A stretch of DNA of 64,000 nt from Acanthacorydalis orientalis (taxonomy: Eukaryota > Arthropoda > Insecta > Megaloptera > Corydalidae), in the NCBI GenBank assembly GCA_034766995.1, contig CM068313.1, forward strand, positions 53,662,275-53,726,274, given 5' to 3'. A program made the translations under genes and the position numbers. Positions 22,340-33,791 of the stretch are shown one piece after another. The stretch's first letter is position 1, and each line of letters opens with the position of its first letter. The notes below the pieces were generated by a model that was not told where the DNA came from, did not search any database, and worked only from the letters and a program-made list of their open reading frames with translations.

Positions 22340-22780
22340 AGTGTAAAAATGTTCTCTTCCCTCTCCTTTTTCCCTCTTTCCTCCCTCTTAGATTCATCTG
22401 GGGTGGGTGTTTAAACATGATATCTAGGTTTTTGCCTATTTTTCTCATATGGTGGCTTGGGATCTATAAATTCTGATTTGCTAAAACAAGTTTCAAGATT
22501 ATCATCATTACACATTCCGGTTGTCGAGGTAATCCACCTCAAGGAACTGAAACAACATTGATGGTTTGAACATCTACTTGAAGATCAGCGAGACCAAATC
22601 AGCCAAAAAAAATCAGCGTAAAAATGATAAGACATTTATTAAAAATATTATAGTAACTGAAGAATAGCATAAAAAGGACACATTTTTACATTGTATTTTG
22701 TTATGTAAATTTCTATAAACTTTTCTAAGACTTACATTGTATGCAGATTTTTTGTGTATAATTTGTTGATATCTATTATA
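22340..22780. other. AT-rich intergenic sequence
   Basis: Nothing firmly recognised. Confidence 0.4.
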
Positions 22781-23081
22781 TGTTTGAGAGGGAGGGAGGA
22801 CGATCGTTACCGTGCAAGCGGTAGAGCTTTGTAGTGAAAAATCAAAATCTTATAAAATTGTATAAAAACCTGTTTACATTAAGTATGTACAATTCTTATA
22901 ATGTACCTGTTTGTATAATTTGTAAATTTCTGTTAATTGTTAGCGTGAGAGCGAATGTTAGCGAGTGGTGGCGACCTTCCCCCCGGGGTGTGAGAGGAGT
23001 CAATGATCGCTGCGAAGAACGAGCGGAGACTCTTAGTTATAAGTATACAAAAATACAAATACATAGTGCTCTTTTTCAACA
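22781..23081 (+). repeat. Possible solo LTR
   Basis: The sequence starts TGTTTGAGAGG and ends CTTTTTCAACA, the TG...CA inverted ends expected of an LTR. It contains TATAAAA (around 22861) and a GC-rich block at 22940-23030. No matching target-site duplication is visible, so the call is tentative. Confidence 0.3.
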
Positions 23082-23254
23082 TCTTTTTTTAAGTTTTTTT
23101 TTTCGAGACTACTATTAAAATAATCAGTCATGGGTTATGATATGAAACCAGTGCATATTGTACAAGAATTGAGTAAGAAGATACTGCAAAGAAAAAGTGA
23201 AAGAGAGAGAATTAATGAATTACTTGTCTGTTATAAAAATCATTATGTATATAT

Positions 23255-23322
23255 ATAAAAAGAGAGAGGGAGAGAGCGAGAGACAGCGAGATAGTAATAT
23301 AGAGAGTAAAGGAGAGAGAGGC

Positions 23323-23360
<38 letters not shown>
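23255..23360. repeat. (GA)n(TA)n microsatellite
   Basis: Degenerate GA repeats pass into a TA run. Confidence 0.95.
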
Positions 23361-23361
<1 letters not shown>

Positions 23362-23599
23362 TATACTTAGTGCAAGTTGAACTTGACACATGACTTAAAT
23401 GTAGTTGAGGGAGAATGTAATTTTTAATTAATTTTAGGAATAACATAAAATAGAGTTGTCTCTCAAAAAACAAATTATCATTTAAGAAACTAAAAATACA
23501 CCAGACTAGAAGAACTACTTATATTTCAAACCAACAATGTACCAATAACTATATTGAAGTCTAAATGTGGAAAGTAAAAACTCTGTACATAATAAAAAA

Positions 23600-23604
<5 letters not shown>

Positions 23605-23668
<64 letters not shown>
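23605..23668. repeat. (TA)n microsatellite
   Basis: Uninterrupted TA run. Confidence 0.97.
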
Positions 23669-23670
<2 letters not shown>

Positions 23671-23973
23671 AATAAATATACATAAATTAGTCATGACTAC
23701 AATTATGTATGTCTTCAGTACGATTATCTGATGTTATCAACTATTTTATGGATAATAAAATGAATTAAATTATTAAAATAGGTAATATATATTATACCTT
23801 ATAACCACGCAATTCTTACTATTTATACATTTTATGTATTTTATATAGAAAGTTTCATTTCGTGTTTCATTATATTAGAATAAAAGAAATATTCTGTTAA
23901 TTTAGAAACTATGTATATATTTATCTAATATTTATCTTTATCCTTAATGCCATCAAAATTAAAGACATTTATG

Positions 23974-23974
<1 letters not shown>

Positions 23975-24023
<49 letters not shown>

Positions 24024-24051
24024 TATAGTTACATATATATATATATATAAT

Positions 24052-24093
<42 letters not shown>

Positions 24094-24137
24094 CATAGAT
24101 ACATATATAATATAAACATATATATTATATACATATA

Positions 24138-24213
<76 letters not shown>
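23975..24213. repeat. Long (TA)n array with ATATAA/TACA variants
   Basis: About 240 bp of TA repeats with occasional variants. The long open frames on both strands here (IYIYIY proteins) are artefacts of the repeat. Confidence 0.97.
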
Positions 24214-24214
<1 letters not shown>

Positions 24215-25612
24215 TTAAACACTGTTCTAACAATCACCGACATAACGAGTCCACATTTAGAACAAATATTCATATAAATTTTATTTCATATTTCTGTATT
24301 TTTATAATGAGCTCGTTTTACGAATATTTAGTTGTTCTAACCGACTGTAATTTTTTTCTATTTGTTTGTAAATCATTTTTATTAAAAATATATACAAGAC
24401 TACTGTCCTGTACAGCCATAAATATACAATAAGATTGTTTGTCTGTCATGATCCATCTTACTATTCTAAATGTTGTTTTTTGTTTGATTAGACTCAAAAT
24501 GAATTTAGTTTTTTGTTCTTACATTAAAAATACAAATCTGTTCAATAGATTACAATGAGAACACTTTCAATCTGCTGGGTGATTTTGTTTTATTAGTATT
24601 TTGATATTGGTATTTAGTATGTCTAATTGACATTTCTAGACTGTGGCCTTATTTGATTACAGTTAATAAATGCGGACTTTCAACATGAAAAGTTTCCCCT
24701 GACCCCTGATCCAGTTCTTTAAGTTGTAAACCGATTAATAGTAATAATATATTGCTTGTGAATATTTTTTAAGTAACACACAATTTTATTAAAACTGTTT
24801 TAGTAAAAAAAAAAACAAATAAAATGATACAAATAACACTATTTTAATAAAAACAAATGAGTTGTTTCGTTATCAGTAAATGTAATTTTATATTCAGTAC
24901 AACTCTTTATGATGGTTGGTATTTGTTGTGGTTTTTAGGGCGCTTCGCCAGCTGAGAACATTAGCGCCCGAAACACTTTTTGAGAAATTCTTAAATTTAT
25001 TATGAGAAAAACAAAAATATAAATTAACATGTTTATGGTTTTTTGTAAATAAGGATATAGGCAGAAATGGCAATCAGATTTTATTTCTCTTGAAAATTAA
25101 ACACAAGATTCGTCGAAAATCTGAATACAAGGAATGATAGTCACAGTGAATCATCCATTTGAGAATATTTTATTCAATTTAATTTCATATTTCGCATCGA
25201 ACTTTTTAGGTATGTAATTTAGAAGCAATGTAATTAGTAATTAAGAAACTTGAATTTGATAAGCATTTGCACAGCTATTACTCGTTTGTTATCTTTCCAA
25301 CAATTTGCACATTAATTGAATTTTCATATTTTTTTTTTATGGTTTATGGAGCGAAAAAGGAATTATATTGGTAAAAATAAATTTCTTTCGTCAATGAAAC
25401 TGTTCTTTTTTCAATTTGCATAGAAAAATGTATAGATTTCTTACAATAAGACCTGTTTTTAAGCAATTATGTTTCAAATTTTTATTTGTAAGAAACTAGT
25501 CTAAAATTCAGAGTTTAACTCATTAGATACCAGTATTTCATTCTATACTGTCCTGCATACTAACATTTTATTGCTTGGTTCTTCACAGGAAAATGTATAT
25601 TATGGGTACCGG
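24214..25612. other. AT-rich intergenic; shared motif at 24924-24975
   Basis: No gene. TTTAGGGCGCTTCGCCAGCT and CATTAGCGCCCGAA at 24936-24975 are related to the inverted unit at 13417-13465. The rest shows nothing recognisable. Confidence 0.5.
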
Positions 25613-26526
25613 AAAGTTTTTCGTTTTTTATATTAAAATAAAAACCAATTAAGAGGAAAAGTTTGTAATTTATTGAATAATACAGTTTCCATCATTATCT
25701 ATCACACTCTGCCATCTATCAAGAAGAGAAAATATTTAAGTTTTATAAGATTTCTGGTTGTTTTTAGAAAAAAAATCTTCCAGGGTCATTTTAACATGGT
25801 TCACATCTCTATGTCTTATTTCTTAAATTTTTTTTCCAGTGACTGAAATAAGTGACAGTCAGAGGATGCTATGTCTGGTGAGTAGGGAGGGTGTGCTAGA
25901 ACCTCCCTACCAAGCTCAACATTTTTTTAAAGTATCTTCATAGCTGCGTGCGGTCTTGCGTTGTCGTATTGAAGAATAACGCCACCTCTATTTACAGTTT
26001 CCATTCATTTTCAGATTAAATTCTGATTCAAGCGATCCAGTTGTTCACAATAGAGATCAGAACTAATAGTTTCCCCTGGGTTTAACGTCTTATAATAAAT
26101 GATTCCTTTATAATCTCACCAATCGCCGAGAAATATCTTTCTAATGGTCAAACTTGAGTTAGGAGATGATTTATCTTTCTGATTTGGTAGGAACCATTGT
26201 TCATTACGTTTTCTGTTGTCTCAAAGAATCCATTTGTCGTCACCCGCGACAATACGTTTTAAAAAAGGTTCAGCGGAGACTTTTATCTTCAGCAGAGACC
26301 CTTGAGTGATGTATATGTGTTTATCCGAACCATTTTGTTTTCTTCAGTAAGATCTTTGCGATACACAAACATCTTCTCTCCAGACCTTTCCTATTTTTTT
26401 CATACGTTGTTGTACTGTTGACCAGGAGCACTGAAGTCTATTAGACAATTCTTGTTAATTCTGGATTTGCTTCGATTTCCTCGAGCAACACTGTATCATC
26501 TAAACGAAAAAACTTTCCGGTACCCC
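25613..26526 (-). mobile_element. mariner family F, deleted copy
   Basis: Inverted ends TGGGTACCGGAAAGTTTTTC (left) and the inverse of GGGGTACCGGAAAGTTTTTT (right) bound 914 bp with TA on both sides. The minus strand encodes QYDNARPHAAMKIL, a stop, KNVELGREVLAHPPYSPDIA and SSDCHLF: second and third catalytic aspartates at D34D spacing. N-terminal helix-turn-helix sequence is largely missing, explaining the short length. Several frame breaks. Confidence 0.85.
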
Positions 26527-27449
26527 TAATGTATTTATCGTATGAATATTTTTATTTTTCAGCTGTTTTGCTTTAAAATTTCATTTAAAAAAACACTTAT
26601 GTAAAATAAAAAAACACCTAATTGTGTACAACTATTTTGATCTGTCTAGATAATTTACAAAAAATTGTATTCGTTTTGTGCAAGAAAATTTACAGATTTC
26701 TTATACAGATACTTAGTTTTAAATGATATTGATAAAGATTTGTTTGGATAAAAAATTCATATTATGCTAATGTTACAAGTTGTTCAGAGACTAATATTTC
26801 AATCTGTGCTAATTTATTCATATTATCTTCATTACTTTCTCCCAAAAAAGAAATACGTAGACCATGTTCTAATTATAAATAATTGTATCCTTTTCTATTC
26901 TATAAAATATGTACAAGAAGATAATTTTGTATGCCTTATCGCTAATTAGTTTATTTATATGTAGACTGTATGTTGAATTTTACGTATCAAGACACGTTCA
27001 ACGTAACATTCTATTAATAATTTAACATTGTAACAAATTATTTATAAACAGAATGTAATAATCTAAGAATTAGTATTGTTTAGTGTACCTGAAGGGAACG
27101 TATTCCTCTGAAATGTTAATTATCAGAGCATATATGCACGGAAAGTCGAAAATGTTTCTTCAGTCGCATGTAGTAATGAAAATGTACTGTAATGTATGTC
27201 AAGTAATGTATATTTCATGAGATATTTTTTTTAAACTAGATTTATAAAATAGAAATGTAAGAAAGTATTGCTAGAGTTTTTATTGGGTGTGCAAGTTAAT
27301 TCCGTGCATATAAATTGAATCAATCACAACTATGTTTTAATTTAAAATATTTTCTTGTTATTTTAGAATTTTGAAGTGCCAACTATAACATTTACAACAC
27401 TATATATTAGTTCACAGTATGTAATCCCTTATTTTTATTGTTTACCACA
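26527..27449. other. AT-rich intergenic sequence
   Basis: No supported gene or repeat. Confidence 0.5.
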
Positions 27450-27451
27450 TA

Positions 27452-28370
27452 CGAGGTCAGACAATTAAGTAATGGGACAAAATTCAAAAATCGAGTATAT
27501 TTAAAAATTAAGGTACATCGCTGCGATCCCCTTCAAAGTAGTCCCCTCCCGCATCTATACACTTATTCCAGCGAGTTTTCCAGTTTTCGTAACAATTCTG
27601 GAACACTTCTTGTGGGACCTCTCCGAGTACCCTCGTCACAGATTCTTGGATATCTTCAACGGAGTCAAAATGTCGACCTTTAACGAATTTTTTCATATGG
27701 GGGAATAGGAAAAAGTCGCAGGGTGACATGTCCGGTGAATAGGGCGGTTGTGGTAACGTTGCGATACCTTTAGACGACAAAAACTGAGAGACACTGAACG
27801 CACTGTGACAGGGAGCATTGTGATGCAGAACCCAAGTCTTCGCGATCTCTGGACGCACTCTGAGCACTCTTTTTCGTAATTTTTCGAGCACATTGCGGTA
27901 GAATACTTGATTTACGGTTTGTCCAGGTGGTATGAACTCTTTGTGAACCACCCCTTTGCTGTCGAAGAAGCAAATCAACATGGTTTTCACTTTGGACTTG
28001 CTCATTCTCGCCTTCTTTGGCCTTGGTGCTCCAGGGGACAGCCACTGTTGGCTTTGTCGTTTAGTTTCGGGGTCATATTGAAAGAACCAACTTTCATCAC
28101 CAGTAATAACTCGATCGAGAAGAGTAGGATCACTTTCAACCTGCTCGAGACAATCTTGAGCGATGTTCATTCGGTGGGCTTCGTGACATGCACTACTCGC
28201 GCGTTGTTACAAAACACTAAACAGCTGGCGAAGAAATGATCGTACGAGGGTGGTCAAGGTCTCAATCGAGAGAGTAGGGATCTGCTATTATGGTGGCGGA
28301 GTTACAGGTTCGCAGTGTTACCACAGGCCGAGAAAAAAATTCGGTCGCATTACTTAATTGTCTGACCTCG
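27452..28370 (-). mobile_element. mariner family D, N-terminally deleted
   Basis: Inverted ends CGAGGTCAGACAATTAAGTA (left) and its near-perfect inverse (right, to 28370) are flanked by TA at 27450 and 28371. The element is 919 bp, about 370 bp shorter than a complete mariner. The missing part is the DNA-binding half of the transposase. Confidence 0.93.
27508..28170 (-). pseudogene. mariner family D transposase, catalytic half, open frame
   Basis: A continuous frame of 220 codons holds the whole catalytic domain without stop or frameshift. The first Asp is in VITGDESWFFQYDPETKRQS (about residue 24). SKVKTMLICFFDSKGVVHKE follows, and the third Asp is in PPYSPDMSPCDFFLFP. Counting back 34 residues from the third Asp, the second catalytic position reads His in VLHHNAPCHSA; mariner consensus is HDNAPxH. 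That is one base change (GAC to CAC) away from Asp. About 125 N-terminal residues are missing compared with the usual 340-350. An intact frame with a lost catalytic residue suggests recent insertion of an already dead or trans-mobilised copy. It could not catalyse transposition. Confidence 0.88.
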
Positions 28371-28460
28371 TATTTGAAACTTCGTGAGTGGCTTTATTTT
28401 GACGAGTCTACCACACTTTTCCTCTGCGAAAATTCTCAGTAACGTTGTGTTTATAGACTT

Positions 28461-28660
28461 TTAGCTGCTGAGCCAATTATTTGAGTATTTGAGTAGTGTT
28501 TTCTTCCAATAGAGCTTGCAGTTGTTCATTTTCGAACTTCTTCGATTGATCTGGCCATTATTTGTCATGAACGTCACAATCACCACTTTTGAATCGTTAT
28601 AACCAAGCTCTACATACTGATTCCGATGATGTGGACCATAAGTTTTCACAAGCAATCGAT
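28461..28660 (-). mobile_element. mauritiana-type mariner N-terminal fragment
   Basis: Across frame changes, the minus strand reads FKSGDCDVHDK, then KKFENEQLQALLEENTTQ, matching the Mos1-like helix-turn-helix region (FKSGDFDVxDK ... ELQALLDED). A second copy of this region is at 49090-49215. No terminal repeats. Confidence 0.7.
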
Positions 28661-28674
28661 GAGTGACATCATTG

Positions 28675-29467
28675 ACGTTATTCACTACAACTTCATTAAT
28701 CTTTGTAATACAATAACAGTAGAAAAATATTTTCAGAAAATTGAAAAAAATGCGAAAAAATGAGAATTTGTATCGTTTATGGCCAGCATTAGTCAATCGA
28801 AGTGGACCAATTCTTCTTCATGGCAACACCCGACCACACATGCCAAAAATGACGTTAAAAAAATTGTGCGTAGAAAGCTACGCGGTGGAAGTGAAACATA
28901 TGTGCGATAGGTATAAGGATATAAGTGGGTATAAGAGTGAGGTATTGTTATTAATTTTTATGAAGAACTGTTTTCTGTTTAATGAAAATAATATTTTTTC
29001 TAAATTCCTTATGAGAATTTTTGTGATGACTGAAATTACTGTACAGAATATTGAGTTCACTTGCATTTATCGTCGGATAATCGCTAGTTCCTGGTACTGC
29101 GAATATTTCATAAATGTTCATGACAATGTCCGACGACACGTCTCACAAATGACTTTAAAAAAATTAAATTTATTGGGTTATGAAACCTTGCCTCACCCAT
29201 ATTATTCTCCGGAACTGTCACCGACAGATTATCATTTTTTTAAATCATTTGTGTAATTTATTACAAGAGAATGTTTTCAAAGATTGAATTCAATAATTCC
29301 AGGATTTCAGAATTCTATCTTGTAGGAATAAACAAATGTATTTCCTGTTGGGAGAGATGTATGCAGGCCAATGGTCTTTATTTTGATTAATAAATATAAT
29401 CTTTAATTGATATAGACATCTTTGTACTCGATACGAAAAAACTGCAATCATTTTTGCACCAAGCTAA
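28675..29467 (+). mobile_element. mariner family B, C-terminal half with internal duplication
   Basis: The right end GACTGCAATCATTTTTGCAC-type repeat (ACTGCAATCATTTTTGCACC, AAGCTAA) is followed by TA at 29468. The plus strand encodes WPALVNRSGPILLHGNTRPH, then unrelated sequence, then VHDNVRRHVSQMTLKKLNLL and SPELSPTDYHFFKSF. The block around the second catalytic Asp thus occurs twice, exactly 300 bp apart (28819 and 29119), leaving a 171-codon frame (28741-29256) open. The first copy has Gly in place of Asp. No left terminal repeat was found. Confidence 0.75.
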
Positions 29468-29661
29468 TAATAGAAATTGTTATTAATAAAGTTATTATTT
29501 TATATGAACGCTCTTCTTCGAGTTGTATGCTTTATCTATCTAAGCAACGGTGTACTACTCCACTCATTGATATTGTTTGTGGTTCTTAAACATAGTTTTG
29601 ATAAGAAAGTTTCGCGGTGTACATATATTGTATCATGTACTTTGTATATCGGTATTCTTTC

Positions 29662-29662
<1 letters not shown>

Positions 29663-29703
<41 letters not shown>
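29663..29703. repeat. (TA)n microsatellite
   Basis: TA run. Confidence 0.97.
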
Positions 29704-29705
<2 letters not shown>

Positions 29706-29869
29706 CATTAACTATATTTTACACTAGAAGTGGTTTAGGTAAATATAAAGTATATTATCATTATTAAAAACTTTTGCGAATTTCTATTCTAAAAGAACAG
29801 TGCCATGCCAACATTAAAATTTTTGAAACGATAATTTTAGCAATCCTTCTACTGTAATCTATACCAAAA

Positions 29870-30741
29870 ATTATTGTGATCTCTCAAAATATTCGTGAGC
29901 AATTGATATTTTTTTATAATGTAGCGTTTGGTATTAACCATTTCACGACGTTTGCAAGCCATGAAAAAGATCCAGAAAGACGAGGTATCGCTGCCATATG
30001 AATTGACCCAAAATTCCATTATTAATCGTTTAAACATTTCGATTTCTTTGCTTGAAAGGCATAAAAATAAGAGTTTATTGTGGTGTATCGTGACCGGCGA
30101 TGAAAAATGGATCTATTTCGACAACTTGAAACGCAATAAATTATGGCATGATCCTGACCAACCATCAACATCGACACTTAAGCGAAATATCCACAGTTAC
30201 AAAGCAATGCTCTCTATTTTGTGGGATATGGAAAGTATCGTGTATTATGAGCTATCGAAACCGAAGGAATCAATCATTGCCGAACGAAATCGACAACAAT
30301 TGGAGTGTTTAAATAATAATCTGATACAAAAACGACCATCAATTGTATCAAATCGCCAAAAAGTGATTCTTCTTCATGACAACGCTCTACCTCATATTTG
30401 TATAGCCGTGAAACAAACACTGATGAAGCTCGAATGGGAAGTTCTCCTGCACCCGAAGCATTCTCCGGACTTGGCCCCAAACGATTACCATCTGTTCCGA
30501 TCGATGCAATACGCTTTGGAACATACACATTTCCATAACTACGGAGAAGTCGAAAATTGGGTTGCTGAATAGATTGGCTCAGAAGACAGACCATTCTTTC
30601 AGAATTCAACTTCTACCAGAAAAGTGGGAAAAAGTCATACCTTCCGTGAGCAAATACTTTCATTAATGTACTCACGCATTTATTATAGAAATAAATACTT
30701 CAAGAACACAAAAAACAGCGCCTTTCAATGCAACCTTCTAA
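29870..30741 (+). mobile_element. mariner family G, 5'-truncated
   Basis: A transposase with a long open frame is followed by a probable right terminal repeat, CAGCGCCTTTCAATGCAACC then TTCTAA, next to TA at 30742. No left repeat was recognised, so the 5' end is probably lost. Confidence 0.75.
29928..30572 (+). pseudogene. mariner family G transposase, partial
   Basis: The open frame of 214 codons starts inside the second helix-turn-helix (ISRRLQAMKKIQKDE). It continues through the linker (LPYELTQNSIINRLN) and the catalytic domain. The first Asp is in VTGDEKWIYFDN, the second in VILLHDNALPH, and the third, 34 residues later, in SPDLAPNDYHLFRSMQ. All three catalytic aspartates are kept. The frame stops near EVENWVAE, and conserved C-terminal residues continue downstream with breaks (LLPEKWEKVI near 30608-30640). 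The N-terminal half of the DNA-binding domain is missing, so it is probably inactive. Motifs resemble the mauritiana group. Confidence 0.85.
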
Positions 30742-31540
30742 TAAGATAGATCTAGAGAAAAATATTACATTTCTCTAAATTCCTAGACTGAAATTCTCAG
30801 TTTATATTAATTGCGTTTTTGATTGAATATATAATAAAAAAACTTTAACATCTGCATAAATTTAATGTCGAATTATATAAAAAAATATTAATAAAATATA
30901 CTCATCGATATTTGTATTGAATATTTCTAATAAACATAAACATTTCATTTCCAATAATTTTCTTGATTACTATTTTTGTATAAACATCGCATATGGCATA
31001 CAAAAGAATGAACGTTAATGTTTTATAATAAACATTTCTTTAATGAAAATGTCAGAACTACTATTCAAGAGATAATACACGTCGCTTCTACAAAGATGAA
31101 TATGAAATTGTAAATATTAAGAAATAGCTGTAATCGAGTGGCAAACTTGAACAGTTGTAGAGTGAGTTATGAATTCAAAAAGATGTCTTTATGGAGATAT
31201 TTTAGTTTAATACATAAATATTATTTGATGAAAGTGCGACTAACTGTGTGTTTTCTTGAATAGAAAATATATTATTATTTATTTACTTCACCATTAAGTT
31301 AGTAATGACAACATGTTACACAGTGAATTAGTTTGAAAATAATTTGAGTTTTTAATATTAGTTTGTTGCATTCTTAAACCCGAAATTGAAATTCGATATG
31401 ACCATGAAATACTATTTATTTTTCAGCTTTACATTTCTGTAAGCTTACCAAAATAAAACACGATTTTTATACATTGCTCAATATTATAATTCAATACTAA
31501 TAATCAAAAATCAATTAATAATAATTAACTAAATTAAACA
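30742..31540. other. AT-rich intergenic sequence
   Basis: No supported gene or repeat. Confidence 0.5.
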
Positions 31541-31545
31541 ATAAT

Positions 31546-31800
31546 TCAATAGTATTGGAGAGTATGAAATTTTTCAAAACACTCTGGTGAAAGTAGAGGT
31601 ATTTGACATTTTTTACGCTGCCAAGTCGTTTCGATTCTTATATTATTTTTTGAGCACACTTGGCATCTCTTTCCAGGATGTTGCTTTTTACCAGTAGAAG
31701 GTATATGTTCAGGAAAATTTGTCTTATTTCTTGTTTGTAACCGAGTTGCGCACTCACTTTTCGAAGGTCTCCAGTCAAAGAGAAACAAATTACATAGCAA
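31546..31800 (-). pseudogene. piggyBac transposase C-terminal cysteine-rich domain
   Basis: The 84-codon minus frame ends in KRCQVCSKNNIRIETTWQRK, KCQIPLLSPECFEKFHTL and a stop. This cysteine-histidine pattern is that of the C-terminal zinc-binding domain of piggyBac-family (PGBD-like) transposases, which helps recognise element ends. One expected cysteine appears as Leu (IPLL for the usual PLC). The catalytic domain is absent. To the right, at 32029-32037, AAGGGGTTAA resembles a piggyBac end plus TTAA target, so this may be an internally deleted element spanning about 31.5-32.03 kb. Its left end was not found. Confidence 0.75.
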
Positions 31801-32037
31801 TGAACGTTGCTAACAACAAACAACCTCGATTTCGTATAAATTCACACTGGATATGTTGCAGGGTTCGTTTCTATGGTTTACATTTTTGCACTGAATATAT
31901 ATCATTTTTTTTCTAATATTTTCATTACAGCTGCACTAAAGAGAATTAAATTTGCGTGTGACTCAGAAACGTCAATGTTACAATAGCATAAGAAACACAT
32001 GATGTATCAGAGACATATTTTTATGTCAAGGGGTTAA

Positions 32038-32612
32038 ATACAATATTTTTTATAGTGCACATACGCTGATCTCAAAGCAACAGAATATTTTGACGGAAAA
32101 CGTCTTACACCGCGGGTTAAATATGGGTGGAGACTATGCGAAATTCGATGTTACGATTTTGTGTATATTCAACAAATCTTAATAACTTTAAAACTATAAC
32201 GCGTATCCAAATAAGCAATACATGGTTCAATAGAGCAAGGATGTAGGAATGTTACGCAATGTTAATCTTAAGCGCGTGACGTCACAGGCCGCCACAATAT
32301 TGTTCCCCAATTGTAGTGGAATGTTATCGGTTCGCCGCGCGGAAAAAATAATGTAGCTCAAGAGTGCGTGCGTGTAGGATGTTGTGTGAGGTATTGTTTG
32401 ACAGAGCTGGACAAGTGCTATAAAATAAAATACTAACAGTGACACTAGTGAAAGCAATTGAAAAGATATACACTGATAAAGCGTTGAAACTAGACTAATT
32501 TTCTCTAAAATTTTAAAATATATCCAAATTTCTTCAAAACAAGAAGGTAAATAAGTAACGTAAACGTTTACAAAGTAAAAGAAGACTAAATGAGGAATCC
32601 AAAAAGGACCCT
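32038..32612. other. Leader region of the Helitron-type ORF
   Basis: The block at 32265-32400 is GC-richer, with GACGTCA, CCGCGCGG and GTGCGTGCGTG motifs, and precedes the ORF at 32613. It may contain the promoter and 5' leader. No terminal structure is proven. Confidence 0.4.
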
Positions 32613-33425
32613 ATGATAGCAACAGAACGAATGTGGAAGATTAGGCAGCGTCGACGATTTGAGGCGAACAACAGTTACGCGAACGCTGCAACGCCTGACG
32701 AAAGTTCGCAGGGAATAGATGTCGACAGTGAGATGAAACCAATGGAATGCGACGAAACAGAAGCAGATGTAACGTTTGAGAATAGATATTTAACGTTTAA
32801 AACCCATTGGCTTCTTGAGGCGGAGCACTTTGAAAAGATATGTTATGGCAACAAGTTGGGTTCTGTTTGTGGAGTTTGTGGCCGCATATGGTTCCAAAAT
32901 AATTTAAAACGGCCAAATGCAGCTACGTCGCAATTTTTACAACATGAATTTAAAGATGAAGATGTTCAACAGTTCATGTTGTGCTCAAACTGCTTTACAT
33001 TAGTTAAGCAAAGAAAGGTGTCAACGGTGAGTAAAATTAACGGTTTCGCGTATCCGCTGAAGCCAAAACAATTGCCATTCGACTATATAGAGATGTTTCT
33101 TTTTCAACTAATGCTTTATTACACAAAGCATGTCAGAAGAATAGTTAGTGACTGGCCCTGCGATTTCAAAATACCGTTCGTGCTCACCGGGGACTTTAAC
33201 ATTGATGCGTCGAACGATCGTCTGGAACAGTTTCTGAACAACAAGTTTAGATTGGTCTTGGCGACGGATCGAACTGACTTCACAACTTTAAAGAATACCA
33301 CTATAGACTTAATGTTCTCTAGAGATAGAAGTGTAGCATATAAGTCTTACATATTGTACTACTCGTACTATTGTCCTGTCTTTAACAAAATTTTACAAAC
33401 TAGTCAGCATTGTGAGAATAAATAA
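32613..33425 (+). CDS. Helitron-type protein: DUF6570-like region fused to endonuclease fragment
   Basis: An open frame of 270 codons. Residues 1-60 are basic then acidic (MIATERMWKIRQRRRF). Residues 60-155 match the DUF6570-type region of Helitron proteins: WLLEAEHFEKICYGNKL, then the cysteine pairs CGVCGRIWF and MLCSNCF, then KINGFAYPLKPKQLP. Residues about 185-255 match an endonuclease/exonuclease/phosphatase domain as in endonuclease-bearing Helitrons: IPFVLTGDFNIDASND, then NTTIDLMFSRD, then YYSYYCPVF. The usual final His (SYH) reads Tyr. The Rep nuclease and helicase that normally lie between or around these blocks are absent, so a large in-frame deletion joined them. This may be a transcribed non-autonomous Helitron remnant. 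A host gene derived from it is possible but unproven. Confidence 0.7.
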   Translation: MIATERMWKIRQRRRFEANNSYANAATPDESSQGIDVDSEMKPMECDETEADVTFENRYLTFKTHWLLEAEHFEKICYGNKLGSVCGVCGRIWFQNNLKRPNAATSQFLQHEFKDEDVQQFMLCSNCFTLVKQRKVSTVSKINGFAYPLKPKQLPFDYIEMFLFQLMLYYTKHVRRIVSDWPCDFKIPFVLTGDFNIDASNDRLEQFLNNKFRLVLATDRTDFTTLKNTTIDLMFSRDRSVAYKSYILYYSYYCPVFNKILQTSQHCENK

Positions 33426-33689
33426 AAATATACACAAGTTTGTTGTGCTAATTTCTTTCTTACCGACCCTACAAACACCACGTCCCAATAACACCGTTAA
33501 GGTAAGACGTTTTCTGCAAAAAAACCTCAGCGGTAATGGACTCCGATACTACTTACCAATTTTTTTCTTTACTATCTTTATGAGTAGGATAAAATTTTAT
33601 ATTTTTTATGAAAACCAAGGGACTCTGACCACTGTGTGCAACTCTCGTTAACCATAGGTGAGGGGAGATCCACCCTACGCGATAACGCC

Positions 33690-33775
33690 AACTCCCCTCT
33701 GACAAATCATAGAAATTAACAATGTATACACGCAAATAATCCGCGTGAAATGTAAGTCGCAACATTTATATTAGA
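33690..33775 (+). repeat. Copy 4 of the 15.9-kb repeat (upstream part)
   Basis: AACTCCCCTCTGACAAATCA, ATAGAAATTAAC and ACACGCAAATAAT match 15865-15915 in order. The copy ends close to the family A mariner inserted at 33792. Confidence 0.6.
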
Positions 33776-33791
33776 ACAGTTTATAAAAATA

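Noticed and set aside
22560..22620. LINE RT motif GLNIYLKISETKS
   Set aside because: The resemblance to GLKINxxKTK covers about a dozen residues and nothing adjacent fits.
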